From positions 232,141,771 to 232,205,770 of the forward strand of contig NC_073696.1 of the NCBI RefSeq assembly GCF_029784165.1: a DNA stretch of 64,000 nucleotides, given 5' to 3'. The DNA is from Wyeomyia smithii. Its lineage: Eukaryota; Arthropoda; Insecta; Diptera; Culicidae. Below the pieces are notes generated by a model that made no database searches, had not been told where the DNA came from, and saw nothing but the letters and a program-made list of their open reading frames with translations. Below, piece by piece: positions 34,001 to 46,800 of the stretch. Position 1 is the first letter of the stretch; every line of letters starts with the position of its first letter. The translations under genes were made by a program, and so were the position numbers.

Positions 34001-35790
34001 TAAAAACGAATTTAAAAACTTTGAACCCATAATTGTAAGATTCTGTTCAAATATTCATAATATTCCTTAGTTTTGGAACACATTCATGAAAAACCGAATT
34101 CCCGGGAATAAAAAAATTCTGTCGGGGCACTTTTAGTGCTAAAACAATCGAAAACTGCATGAAAACTGCAAAAAATACAAGAATTTCGATTTGTAGGTAT
34201 TCCGGCACCCCGTTGGGCAGGTTTATAGGGTGTTTTTGTCGAGCACAGAACGGTTGAGGCAGTACACAGAGTTGTACCTTTTTTGTGCCTAAACTGCGAG
34301 CATTATGCGGTCGTGTCGCAGATAATACCCTATGCTATTGAAAAAAATCTTATTCTTGTTTTTCAAACGAACAATCAACAAGAAAAAAGTTGCCACGTAG
34401 CTGCTTCATCTGACATAGAAATAATTTGTGCCAACCCAACTATTGATCTTGAAACGAACGATTGAACATCTTTTGTATCATATTTTTTTATTTATTTTCA
34501 TTTCCAAATTTTGATCATGTTAAAAAGTTTTCAGCCCTTTTTAAAAGACAGTTTTAATTTTTCTTAACATTTAAAGTGTGTAGAATTCTTGCAAATTTTA
34601 AATCTATTTTCCACTTATCTTCTACTGTGCGGCTGACATGAAAATCAGCATGAAAGAATTACTAGTTTGAATATTTTGTTCCAAAACATAATAGTGATTT
34701 TTGTCAAATATATCATTCCCTATAAAAGTGTCCATTTCGCAATGTAAGGGAAACTTGATTAAACTGCAAGTGAAATCAATTTAGGAATTTAATAAAATAA
34801 CAGTTTTAAGAATAATAATTTGTTCTTAATTTTTTACAGAGTAATTTTTTTAATGTTCACCGTATTGTTCATATTAAATTTCAAACGATTTCCAATATTT
34901 CATACATTGTCCAAGAGTTTCTAAGTCTTTAAATTGAGTTTTTGAGCTGATCTTTTTGAAAATGAAACATATCAAAGTATTTGCCATTTTCAAAAGCTGG
35001 GCTTGATTTTCTTCCATATTTTCTCTCAAAATAGATTAGAGAAAATCACAGTCGACCTTCCCACTAACTTTGAGGTAAATTCAAAAAAGCGCTGCCAACC
35101 ACCTGTCGAGTTGGTATGAAATTTATCAATTTCATCAGATATTAGTCAATTATATTTTACTTAAAGCGTTGGAAAACAATAATCGTTATAAAATTATTAT
35201 TGAAATTAATCTAATCGTTGTATTTATTTTTCATCTAACTTTCATGTGTTTCTCATTTAGTCTCAAGATACTCTAGAAAAATCGGGACTGGCAACTGCTC
35301 CCTGGTTAGAATCAAAACTTACTTCGATGAAGTTCTTTCAAATTTCAAGAACTGTCTGCTAAATGATATTGTCAAAACAGACCGTCTTTCAATTGTACCT
35401 GAAATGATTCTTCACGGTAGAAAAATTCTGACGTCCACTCCCGAATCTCATGGGTTCCTTTGATGCCAGCAAGGTAGAGCAGAACTGGTGGCGCAGAAAT
35501 ACGTTGCTGACTTAAATGTGGTCGAATTTTCAACAGAGATTGGTTCAGAAAGATGAAACATCAAGATAGGTGATTAACTGAATGTACATGAAAATGTTTC
35601 CGTCCCTTTTAATAAGGTTACACTGAATTCGCTTGCATTTTCTGTTGTCTTTCCAGGCGGAAATAATAAAACAAAAACAATAAGATTCCAACAAAACGAA
35701 GGGAATTATGGTTATAAAGTCACCTTATGTCGACCAGTTTAATACCATCCCATTTTACGGTACAAAAGCTTTCAGCAGCCGAATGGCTGG
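34001..35790. other. AT-rich non-coding stretch
   Basis: No gene, element ends or RNA are recognisable over this 1.8 kb. Confidence 0.4.
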
Positions 35791-38060
35791 TTTCTCAGTT
35801 ATTTTTGCCCCTCTTGTCGTGCAAATCTAAATCAATCAATGGTGCTAGTTAGCTTGCTGGAAACCTAAAATTAATGTACGATTTTTAATGGCACTTTTGG
35901 GGAAGCACTGCCAAAGCCAGCAGCGGCACATTTTTCAGCGGTAGTTTAACCCGGAGGGAGAAACGACGGCAAATGAAGCCAGCCAATTTACCCCTGAAAC
36001 TGACTGCAAATCACATTCAATAGACATGACGATAAAAATGTTTATGGCATCTCAACAGCTCACAGCTGCCTCGCGAGGGCCTTTCACTCGACGCTTGAAG
36101 CCCGTAAAAAGCATAAATAACTTAGACTTCACTGGTCGACCCGAGGACCATCTCGAGTTGTCACTTTTGACGTGTTACACCACTACTCATAGTTAGTGCG
36201 GAACATGTTTACACATAGAATACACGAGTAATATTTCTGGCACATAAAATTCGACCAATAATGTTTGGAGGCTGCTTTTAATCATGGGAATTCCACGACT
36301 GCAATTCCAGCATATTTTCCGTTCCGTGAACATGCCCTCGGAATCATTGGGCATCAAAGAGTTGCATTTCAGCGAAGACAAAAGCCAGCCGGCAGATCAA
36401 CCTCCACCGATATAATTAACAAAAGTTTAATTAGGTGAGCTCCTTTTCCGCACAGGGCACCGAGATCGACCGTCCAAGCCTTGCTGCTGCTTGCCTGTGT
36501 GAGACCAAGACCTTAAGTCTCGCGATTAAGTTTCCGGCCAAGGACGGCCAGCAGGCAGGAGTGGAATTGCGAACCGAATCCAGCAGAACTGCGTAGAACT
36601 GTAAGTACGGTTAAGTATTAAATTACCGTAAAAATATGCGTCTCTCCCTTCTGCTCGGTCACCAAGTGCTCTTGAAAGCTCCGGATCGCGGTCAAGGGAT
36701 TACGCCGAAATTGCAATTAAAAGTTGTGGTACTTTGGTTAATACTTAAATGATTCGACATTTGAGAAACTGAATTGAAATAAAACAAATAACTATAAACA
36801 TCCCTCAACACTAGAAATGTGGCACATTAACTTGATGAATTCTCCTAATAAACAATCAACTTGTAGCGCATTCCCTCGGTTTAACCGAATAGAAAATAGC
36901 CAAAATTCTTGGCATAATGTTCCCACATCAAATACACGCTGAAGGCGTTGAAAAGAGCGCATAATTTGCCTCTTTCACGCATTCCCCCTTCTTTATCATA
37001 CGCACATACACACAAACCGTTGATAAGCTGCACCAAAGCAAGCGGCGGCGGCAGCACCGTCTTTCGGCTGTCAGTCAGTCAGTCAGTCAGGCAGCCAATC
37101 GTGCAAGATAAACAAAGCATAACAATAGTAGGCTCCTTGCGCTTGATTGCATTCTCGGCTGGACTCCCCCCTTCCTCTCGCTCTACTAAGGCAGCAGGCA
37201 ATTTCCAACACGCGCACCTCATCGGGAGGAAAAACCTCCGCTGCCTCTGATAGCTCGGGAGACACGAAGCTAATCGTTCGTAGAAAACAGACCCATTTGC
37301 TGTTGATTTGTAGCCGAAACCGCGAGAAAAAAACATGCAAACATGCGCACATAGCCTGCTACGCTCGCTTACCGGCGGTCGGTAAGGTAGGGGGGTAAAA
37401 AAGCCAAAAGCAAAAGTCCGTTGGCAGTGAAATTGATTAGCGCGAACATAAAAAAAGAGCTCTGCTATTTTACAACCGAAGGTTACCGACTGAAAGGTTC
37501 ACCCAGAGAGACCCGGCCCGGGCAGAAACACAGTGGAACACGAAAAACTGTGGCATGACCGTGGAAACGAAGTCAACAGAAAATAATTAGCTTAAATCTC
37601 AAATATGGTGCCACTGTGAGCTCATATAAAGAGCTAGAAGAGAAGACAGAAGAAAAAAAAGAGTTGTAAACCTCAACTGCTACCCAGCACCCATCCACCC
37701 ACGGAACCTAAACCACACCTCGAATCTGGGAACTTCATGCAGCTAGAAGCCTCTAGAGAGGCTGCGGTACGGAAACCGAAAACTATCTCAAGGTTAGGTT
37801 CCGTTTCGTTCCAAATCTCGCGTGCATCTTAGTCGCTCTTTCTATTCCGCCTATAAAATGCCATGCTCTTGGTGTTTGCGAAATCGGTGATGACCGCGGG
37901 AGAAAAGAAATATGTGTTACTTCACGGTAGCAGCCAAGCCAATTTGGACCAGGGAGAAATTATTCTCACCAGATCTCGTCACGCTCGTCTATGGAGTCGG
38001 AATTTGACGCTTGCTGCAGTCTCTAAAAATAGACATCCAACCAAATGCACAAACAAAATG
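35791..38060. other. GC-richer, repeat-poor island with a candidate splice donor
   Basis: Like the 18-20.7 kb island, this stretch lacks element ends and is richer in CpG, with a short (CAGT)n run at about 37070-37090. At 36601 the sequence GAACT|GTAAGTACGG matches the consensus donor exactly after a GC-rich segment (36440-36600), compatible with an untranslated or partial exon on the plus strand. Open frames near 37000-37400 lie on both strands and show no domains. The region is a reasonable place to look for host transcripts. Confidence 0.35.
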
Positions 38061-38289
38061 TAGCTTTGGCTTCTAATTAAGAACAGTGTTGACAAACCGG
38101 TTTCATTAGTTTTCGATGCAAACATTGAAAAATTCAAGGCAAAAACTTTAAATAGAACAAGACGAAGTGACAAAGAGATTCTGAAACTGAACAAAGACTC
38201 TTAATATCATTGTTTCTTTATAAAGCAAAGCTTATTTTAGCCGCCTATGCAAACTTTATAATGAATGAGAATCACCGCAGTGCGTCACA

Positions 38290-39236
38290 TCTATATATAT
38301 AAATTAAGAAGAATGGCAAAACTATGCGAAACTGCATAACGTGGGAATAAGGCGTCCGATTTTGGTTTGGTTTGTCTTTTCACAAGCAATTTTTGTGCGG
38401 CAAGATAAATTGGAAAATATAGAGGGAGAAATCATTTTTACACAGAAAACAAGTACACTAGCTAACTGCTACTAGCAGTTGATTATTAAAACGTGAAGTA
38501 TGATTTCTGGGAATGCCATCTTTGGGATTTCAAGATATCAATTTATTTATTCATAAATAACACTCTAAGAACTTTAGAAAAGTTTTTTAATTTTAATGTA
38601 GCAGTAGACCACTTTGTTAACGTCCTCTACTCGGTTTCTTGTAAGTCCTCTCTTCACTCCAATATGTACTTCAAATGATTTACCTAGGTTTTATTTGGTA
38701 ATAATAAGAATTACACATTTTACAAAGCTAACTTCATTCAGAATCCGGTTCAAATATATTAGCTCTATCTCGGAGTTGGTGTGAGTCAGGAAACATGTGA
38801 AGTAGGTAAAATGAAGGTATTTTATTGTACTTTTAGAGAAAGCTATCAGATAAATCTGCGAACTTTCTTTAGAAATCGCGCAATCTTTTTCTGCGCATGC
38901 ACCTGGTTCACCCCTAACTTCTCGCTATTTGTGCCTAATCTTCTAATCTTCTTCATTTTGCTCTTGATTACTATCCAGCACTTTTCGATTGGGCGGAATT
39001 GGGAACAATTTTGATGAAATCCACCTTGTTGCCACGGTACCACAAATTTATTCAAACTTGTCGTATCCAGATGAAACTTTTGGCACTTAAAGGTGAATAT
39101 TTTTTAAAACAAATTGCTGTCAAAGCATTTTAAATCCGAAAACTAGGGGCGTTGCCCTACAACTAACAATATTTCCGAATTCTGAATGAAGTATGCTTTG
39201 AAAAATGGGCGGGACAAAGTCTGCCGGGTCAGCTAA
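38290..39236 (+). mobile_element. Possible Helitron-like element (tentative ends)
   Basis: A left TCTATATATATAAATTAAG and a right GACAAAGTCTGCCGGGTCAG followed by CTAA resemble the TC...CTRR ends of insect Helitron-like elements. The right phrase in particular is familiar from such repeats. The expected A/T target context is only partly met (A before TC, A instead of T after CTAA). A transposase fragment of another class lies within. Confidence 0.3.
38846..39055 (-). pseudogene. Tc1/mariner-type (IS630) transposase C-terminal fragment
   Basis: The minus-strand frame contains GFHQNCSQFRPIEKCW, corresponding to the 'NPPNCPxLRPIExxW' block. Its glutamate (PIE) is the third acidic residue of the DDE/D transposase core. 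The frame continues with VIKSKMKKIRR and a basic helix. Only about 70 residues remain; the first two catalytic acids and the DNA-binding domain are absent. No matching inverted repeats were found close by. Confidence 0.6.
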
Positions 39237-39369
39237 AATAGAACAGAACCAAATTATAAAATCGCTATACAAAACTAAAAATTAAAAATCCGATATCAAG
39301 TATCAATAATATATTATGAAAAATACCCAATTTGTGGTACAAGTCTCCTAAATAGCAGGGAAAAGCTTC
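39237..39369. other. Short AT-rich spacer
   Basis: No feature recognised between the transposase-bearing segment and the SINE. Confidence 0.4.
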
Positions 39370-39543
39370 AGTGATTCGGAATATGACCTTGTGTTCACAG
39401 ATTTGGCGACCAACTGATTAGTGTACATGACAATTGTGATGCTAGCGCTACGCTCCTACTGACAATAACTGCCTCACTCGAGCCGAGACTCGAACCTATG
39501 AAGACTGGCTTGCTAGAGCAGTATTGTACTTTAAGACCAGCTG
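39370..39543 (-). mobile_element. tRNA-derived SINE, second family
   Basis: The minus strand starts CAGCTGGTCTTAAAGTACAA, continues with a GCTCTAGCAAGCCAG segment and has the B box GGTTCGAGTCTCGGC. The body holds AGGAGCGTAGCGCTAGC and TGTCATGTACACTAATCAG. Head and body differ from the SINEs at 11597, 25325 and 57968. The 3' boundary is approximate. Confidence 0.65.
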
Positions 39544-39734
39544 AGAAAAAATGAAAAATAATAATTTCCATAGTCAAAATCTAGTTGTAGTCTCCAGAAT
39601 CCAACATCCAAAATTTAAAATTCAAATATAAAAATCTGAAAATAAATGATCAACAAAATCTAGATTCCGAAATTTAATTCATAAATCCGTTACACCAAAT
39701 CTGAAAATCATTAAATCAAATAACTTAATTAGGA

Positions 39735-40690
39735 AACATATTTCAATTGGATTTGGGTTGCATTAAGGTTAAGATTGGAATTGGATGAGGATTTGGTCCG
39801 ATTTAAATTGGAATAAATCTGTATTTGAATTGAATTCGGATTGGATTTGGATTGGGTTTGGATTGGAATTGAATTAGAATTGGATTGGCATGATAACTTC
39901 AACCCATAGAAACATCTGCGCAAAATTTCAGCCAGATCAAAAATAGTTGTCCGTTTTTTATTGAATATCCATAGATATAAAATTAATTTTTTGTTTTCAA
40001 GATTTGAGTTATTGAAAACTCGCTACTTCTTCTACGCGTTTTACACGAAGAAGATACAAGGCGCGTGAAAAATTACGAAAATCCCGAAATTCGCCTGAAA
40101 ACCCGTGTAAATTCTGAAATTTGCAAAATACACCCTTGACCTGTAAAAATTTTTCAATGATGTATACCAAATATTTTCGAAAAGGGCTAAACATCAAAAT
40201 AATAGTGATATTCTTATCAGTGACATGATAGAAGAGGATATTCTTAAAAAAATCGGGATGAAATTAGCAACACAGAGAAATGATCTTTTGCATCTATTAA
40301 AAGGCAAATTTAAACAATAGAAAAACACAAATTTCCATAAAAATAAAAATAAATGCAAATAGAATAGTGATTTTGTGCGAGTCATTTGAATCACAGTGAT
40401 CTTTAAAATTGCATTGACATTTGGAGTGAATTTGGACTGGAATTGCAGTGGATTTGGATTGGATTCGGATTGACTTTGTAGAAGATTTGCAAAAGTTTTG
40501 GATTAGATTTGAATCAGATTTAGATTGCATTGGATATGATTTGGATTGAAATTGGAATTGAATTTGTATTTCGAAGGAATTTTTATTGTATTTGGATTGA
40601 AAATGAAATGGATTCAATTTGGAATGGATTTTGATCGGACTTCAATTGTTTTGATAAAAAGTGCACTGATTTTGGATTGGACTTGGAATT
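39735..40690 (+). repeat. Decayed left flank of the 11-bp satellite
   Basis: Blocks at 39735-39890 and 40420-40690 are full of GGATTTGGATTGG-like phrases with many substitutions (GGATTTGGTCC, GAATTGGATTGG, GGATTCGGATTG). They are separated by unrelated AT-rich DNA at 39890-40420. The periodicity is lost but the composition is the same, as expected for the ageing edge of a tandem array. Confidence 0.65.
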
Positions 40691-40819
40691 GGTTGAGATA
40701 AAGGATGATAATGATGGTCCCACCTCACATCCCTACATCGGTTTGAGCTGGACGATTTATCTATATGAGATATTTAAAAAAAAAACATGCAATGTAACCA
40801 GTTGCCTAACAAATAACGA

Positions 40820-43800
40820 TAAGATTGGATTTGGATTGGATTTGGATCGGATTTGGTTGGATTAGATTTGGATTGGATTTGGATTGGATTTGGATTGGAT
40901 TTGGATTGGATTTGGATTGGATTTGGATTGGATTTGGATTGGATTTGGATTGGATTTGGATTGGATTTGGATTGGATTTGGATTTGATTTGGATTGGATT
41001 TGGATTGGATTTGGATTGGATTTGGATTGGATTTGGATTGTATTTGGAATTGAATTTAGATTGTATTTGCGTTGAATTTGGATTGGATTTGGATTGGATT
41101 TGGATTGGATTTGGATTGAATTTGAATTGGATTTGGATTGGATTTGGATTGGATTTGGATCGGATTTGGATTGGATTTGGATTGGATTTGGATTGGATTT
41201 GGATTGGATTTGGATTGGATTTGAATTGGATTTGGATTGGATTTGGATTGGATTTGGATTGGATTTGGATTGGATTTGGATTGGATTTGGATTGGATTTG
41301 GATTGGATTTGGATTGGATTTGGATTGGATTTGGATTGGATTAAGATTGGATTTGGATTGGATTTGGATTGGATTTGGATTGGATTTGAATTGGATTTGG
41401 ATTGGATTTGGATTGGATTTAGATTGGATTTGGATTTGGATTGGATTTGGATTGGATTTGGATTGGATTTGGATTGGATATGGACTGGATTTGGATTGGA
41501 TTTGGATTTGGATTGGATTTGGATTGGATTTGGATTGGTTTTGGATTGGATTTGGATTGGATTTGGATTGAATTTGGATTGGATTTGGATTGGATTTGGA
41601 TTGGATTTGTATTGGATTTGTATTGGATTTGGATTGGATCTGGACTGGATTTGGATTGGATTTGGATTATATTTGGATTTGATTTGGATTGGATTTGGAT
41701 TGGATTTGGATTGTATTTGGATTGTATTTGGATTGGATTTGGATTGGACTCGGATTGGATTTGGATTGGATTTGGATTGGATTTGGATTGGATTTGGATT
41801 GGATTTGGATTGGATTTAGATTGGATTTGGATTGGATTTGGATTGGATTTAGATTGGATTTGGATTGGATTTGGATTGGATTTGGATTGAATTTGGATTG
41901 GATATGGACTGGATTTGGAATGGATTTGGATTGGATTTGGATTGGATTTGGATTGGATTTGGATTGGATTTGGATTGGATTTGGATTGGATTTGGATTGA
42001 ATTTGGATTGGATTTGGATTGGATTTGGATTGGATTTGTATTGGATTTGTATTGGATTTGGATTGGATCTGGATTGGATTTGGATTGGATATGGATTATA
42101 TTTGGATTTGATTTGGATTGGATTTGGATTGGATTTGGATTGGATTTGGATTGTATTTGGATTGTATTTGGATTGGATTTGGATTGGACTCGGATTGGAT
42201 TTGGATTGGATTTGGATTGGATTTGGATTGGATTTGGATTGGTTTAAGATTGGATTTAGATTGGATTTGGTTTGGATTGGATTTGGATTGGATTTGGATT
42301 GGATTTGGATTGGATTTGAATTGGATTTGGATTGGATTTGGATTGGATTTGGATTGGATTTGGATTGGATTTGGATTGGATTTGGATTGGATTGGATTTG
42401 GGTTGGATTTGGATTGGATTTGGATTGGATTGGGATTTGGATTGGATTTGGATTGGATTTGGATTGGATTTGGATTGAATTTGGATTGGATTTGGATTGG
42501 ATTTGGATTGGATTTGGATTGGATTGGATTTGGATTGGGTTTGGATTGGATTTAGATTGGATTTGGATTGGATTTGGATTGGATTTGGTTTGGATTTGGA
42601 TTGGATTTGGATTGGATTTGGATTGGATTTGGATTGGATTTGGATTGGATTTGAATTGGATTTGGATTGGATTCGGATTGGATTTGGATTGGATTTGGAT
42701 TGGATTTGGATTGGATTTGGATTGGATTTGGAATTGGATTTGGATTGGATTTGGATTGGATTTGCATTGGATTTGGATTGAATTTGGATTGGATTTGGAT
42801 TGGATTTGGATTGGATTTGAATTGGATTTGTATTGGATTTGGATTGGATTTGTATTGGATTTGGATTGGATTTGGATTGAATTAGGTTTGGATTTGGATT
42901 GGATTTGGATTGGATTTGGATTGGATTTGGATTGGATTTGGATTGGATTTGGATTGGATTTGGATTGGATTTGGATTGGATTTGGATTGGATTTGGATTG
43001 GATTTGTATTGGATTTGGATTTGATTTGGATTTGATTTGGATTGGATTTGGATTGGATTTGGATTGGATTTGGATTGGATTTGGATTAGATTTGGATTGG
43101 ATTTGGATTGGATTTGGATTGGATTTGGATTGGATTTGGATTGGACTCGGATTGGATTTGGATTGGATTTGGATTGGATTTGGATTGGATTTGGATTGGA
43201 TTTGGATTGGATTTAGATTGGAATTGGATTGGATTTGGATTGGATTTAGATTGGATTTGGATTGGATTTGGATTGGATTTGGATTGAATTTGGATTGGAT
43301 ATGGACTGGATTTGGAATGGATTTGGATTGGATTTGGATTGGATTTGGATTGGATTTGGATTGGATTTGGATTGGATTTGTATTGGATTTGTATTGGATT
43401 TGGATTGGATCTGGATTGGATTTGGATTGGATATGGATTATATTTGGATTTGATTTGGATTGGATTTGGATTGGATTTGGATTGGATTTGGATTGTATTT
43501 GGATTGTATTTGGATTGGATTTGGATTGGACTCGGATTGGATTTGGATTGGATTTGGATTGGATTTGGATTGGATTTGGATTGGTTTTGGATTGGATTTA
43601 GATTGGATTTGGTTTGGATTGGATTTGGATTGGATTTGGATTGGATTTGGATTGGATTTGAATTGGATTTGGATTGGATTTGGATTGGATTTGGATTGGA
43701 TTTGGATTGGATTTGGATTGGATTTGGATTGGAATGGATTTGGGTTGGATTTGGATTGGATTTGGATTGGATTGGGATTTGGATTGGATTTGGATTGGAT

Positions 43801-46800
43801 TTGGATTGGATTTGGATTGGATTTGGATTGAATTTGGATTGGATTTGGATTGGATTTGGATTGGATTTGGATTGGATTTGGATTGGATTGGATTTGGATT
43901 GGGTTTGGATTGGATTTAGATTGGATTTGGATTGGATTTGGATTGGATTTGGTTTGGATTTGGATTGGATTTGGATTGGATTTGGATTGGATTTGGATTG
44001 GATTTGGATTGGATTTGGATTGGATTTGAATTGGATTTGGATTGGATTCGGATTGGATTTGGATTGGATTTGGATTGGATTTGGATTGGATTTGGATTGG
44101 ATTTGGAATTGGATTTGGATTGGATTTGGATTGGATTTGCATTGGATTTGGATTGAATTTGGATTGGATTTGGATTGGATTTGGATTGGATTTGAATTGG
44201 ATTCGTATTGGATTTGGATTGGATTTGTATTGGATTTGGATTGGATTTGGATTGAATTAGGTTTGGATTTGGATTGGATTTGGATTGGATTTGGATTGGA
44301 TTTGGATTGGATTTGGATTGGATTTGGATTGGATTTGGATTGGATTTGTATTGGATTTGGATTTGATTTGGATTTGATTTGGATTGGATTTGGATTGGAT
44401 TTGGATTGGATTAAGATTGGATTTGGATTAGATTTGGATTGGATTTGGATTGGATTTGGATTGGATTTGGATTGGATTTGGATTGGATTTGGATTTGATT
44501 TGGATTGGATTTGGATTGGATTTGGATTTGATTTGGATTGGATTTGGATTGGATTTGGATTGGATTAAGATTGGATTTGGATTAGATTTGGATTGGATTT
44601 GGATTGGATTTGGATTGGATTTGGATTGGATTTGGATTGGATTTAGATTGGATTTGGATTGGATTTAGATTTGGATTTGGATTGAATTTGGATTGGATTT
44701 GGATTGGATTTGGATTGAATTTGGATTGGATTTGGATTGGATTTGGATTGGATTTAGAGTGGATTTGTTTTGGATTTGGATTGGATTTGGATTGGATTTG
44801 GATTGAATTAGGTTTGGATTTGGATTGGATTTGGATTGGATTTGGATTGGATTTGGATCTGATTTGGATTGGATTTGGATTGGATTTGGATTGGATTTGG
44901 ATTGGATTTGGATTGGATTTGAATTGGATTTGGATTGGATTTGGATTGGATTTGGATTGGATTTGGATTGGATTTGGATTGGATTTGGATTGGATTTGGA
45001 TTGGATTTGGATTTGATTTGGATTGGATTTGGATTGGATTTGGATTGTATTTGGATTGGATTTGGATTTGATTTGGATTTGATTTGGATTGGATTTGGAT
45101 TGGATTTGGATTGGATTTGGATTGGATTTGGATTAGATTTGGATTGGATTTGGATTGGATTTGGATTGGATTTGGATTGGATTTGGATTGGACTCGGATT
45201 GGATTTGGATTGGATTTGGATTGGATTTGGATTGGATTTGGATTGGATTTGGATTGGATTTAGATTGGATTTGGATTGGATTTGGATTGGATTTAGATTG
45301 GATTTGGATTGGATTTGGATTGGATTTGGATTGAATTTGGATTGGATATGGACTGGATTTGGAATGGATTTGGATTGGATTTGGATTGGATTTGGATTGG
45401 ATTTGGATTGGATTTGGATTGGATTTGGATTGAATTTGGATTGGATTTGGATTGGATTTGGATTGGATTTGTATTGGATTTGTATTGGATTTGGATTGGA
45501 TCTGGATTGGATTTGGATTGGATATGGATTATATTTGGATTTGATTTGGATTGGATTTGGATTGGATTTGGATTGGATTTGGATTGTATTTGGATTGTAT
45601 TCGGATTGGATTTGGATTGGACTCGGATTGGATTTGGATTGGATTTGGATTGGATTTGGATTGGATTTGGATTGGTTTTGGATTGGATTTAGATTGGATT
45701 TGGTTTGGATTGGATTTGGATTGGATTTGGATTGGATTTGGATTGGATTTGAATTGGATTTGGATTGGATTTGGATTGGATTTGGATTGGATTTGGATTG
45801 GATTTGGATTGGATTTGGATTGGATTGGATTTGGGTTGGATTTGGATTGGATTTGGATTGGATTGGGATTTGGATTGGATTTGGATTGGATTTGGATTGG
45901 ATTTGGATTGGATTTGGATTGGATTTGGATTGAATTTGGATTGGATTTGGATTGGATTTGGATTGGATTTGGATTGGATTGGATTTGGATTGGGTTTGGA
46001 TTGGATTTAGATTGGATTTGGATTGGATTTGGATTGGATTTGGTTTGGATTTGGATTGGATTTGGATTGGATTTGGATTGGATTTGGATTGGATTTGGAT
46101 TGGATTTGGATTGGATTTGGATTGGATTTGGATTGGATTTGAATTGGATTTGGATTGGATTCGGATTGGATTTGGATTGGATTTGGATTGGATTTGGATT
46201 GGATTTGGATTGGATTTGGAATTGGATTTGGATTGGATTTGGATTGGATTTGCATTGGATTTGGATTGAATTTGGATTGGATTTGGATTGGATTTGGATT
46301 GGATTTGAATTGGATTTGTATTGGATTTGGATTGGATTTGTATTGGATTTGGATTGGATTTGGATTGAATTAGGTTTGGATTTGGATTGGATTTGGATTG
46401 GATTTGGATTGGATTTGGATTGGATTTGGATTGGATTTGGATTGGATTTGGATTGAATTTGGATTGGATTTGGATTGGATTTGTATTGGATTTGGATTTG
46501 ATTTGGATTTGATTTGGATTGGATTTGGATTGGATTTGGATTGGATTAAGATTGGATTTGGATTAGATTTGGATTGGATTTGGATTGGATTTGGATTGGA
46601 TTTGGATTGGATTTGGATTGGATTTGGATTTGATTTGGATTGGATTTGGATTGGATTTGGATTTGATTTGGATTGGATTTGGATTGGATTTGGATTGGAT
46701 TAAGATTGGATTTGGATTAGATTTGGATTGGATTTGGATTGGATTTGGATTGGATTTGGATTGGATTTGGATTGGATTTAGATTGGATTTGGATTGGATT

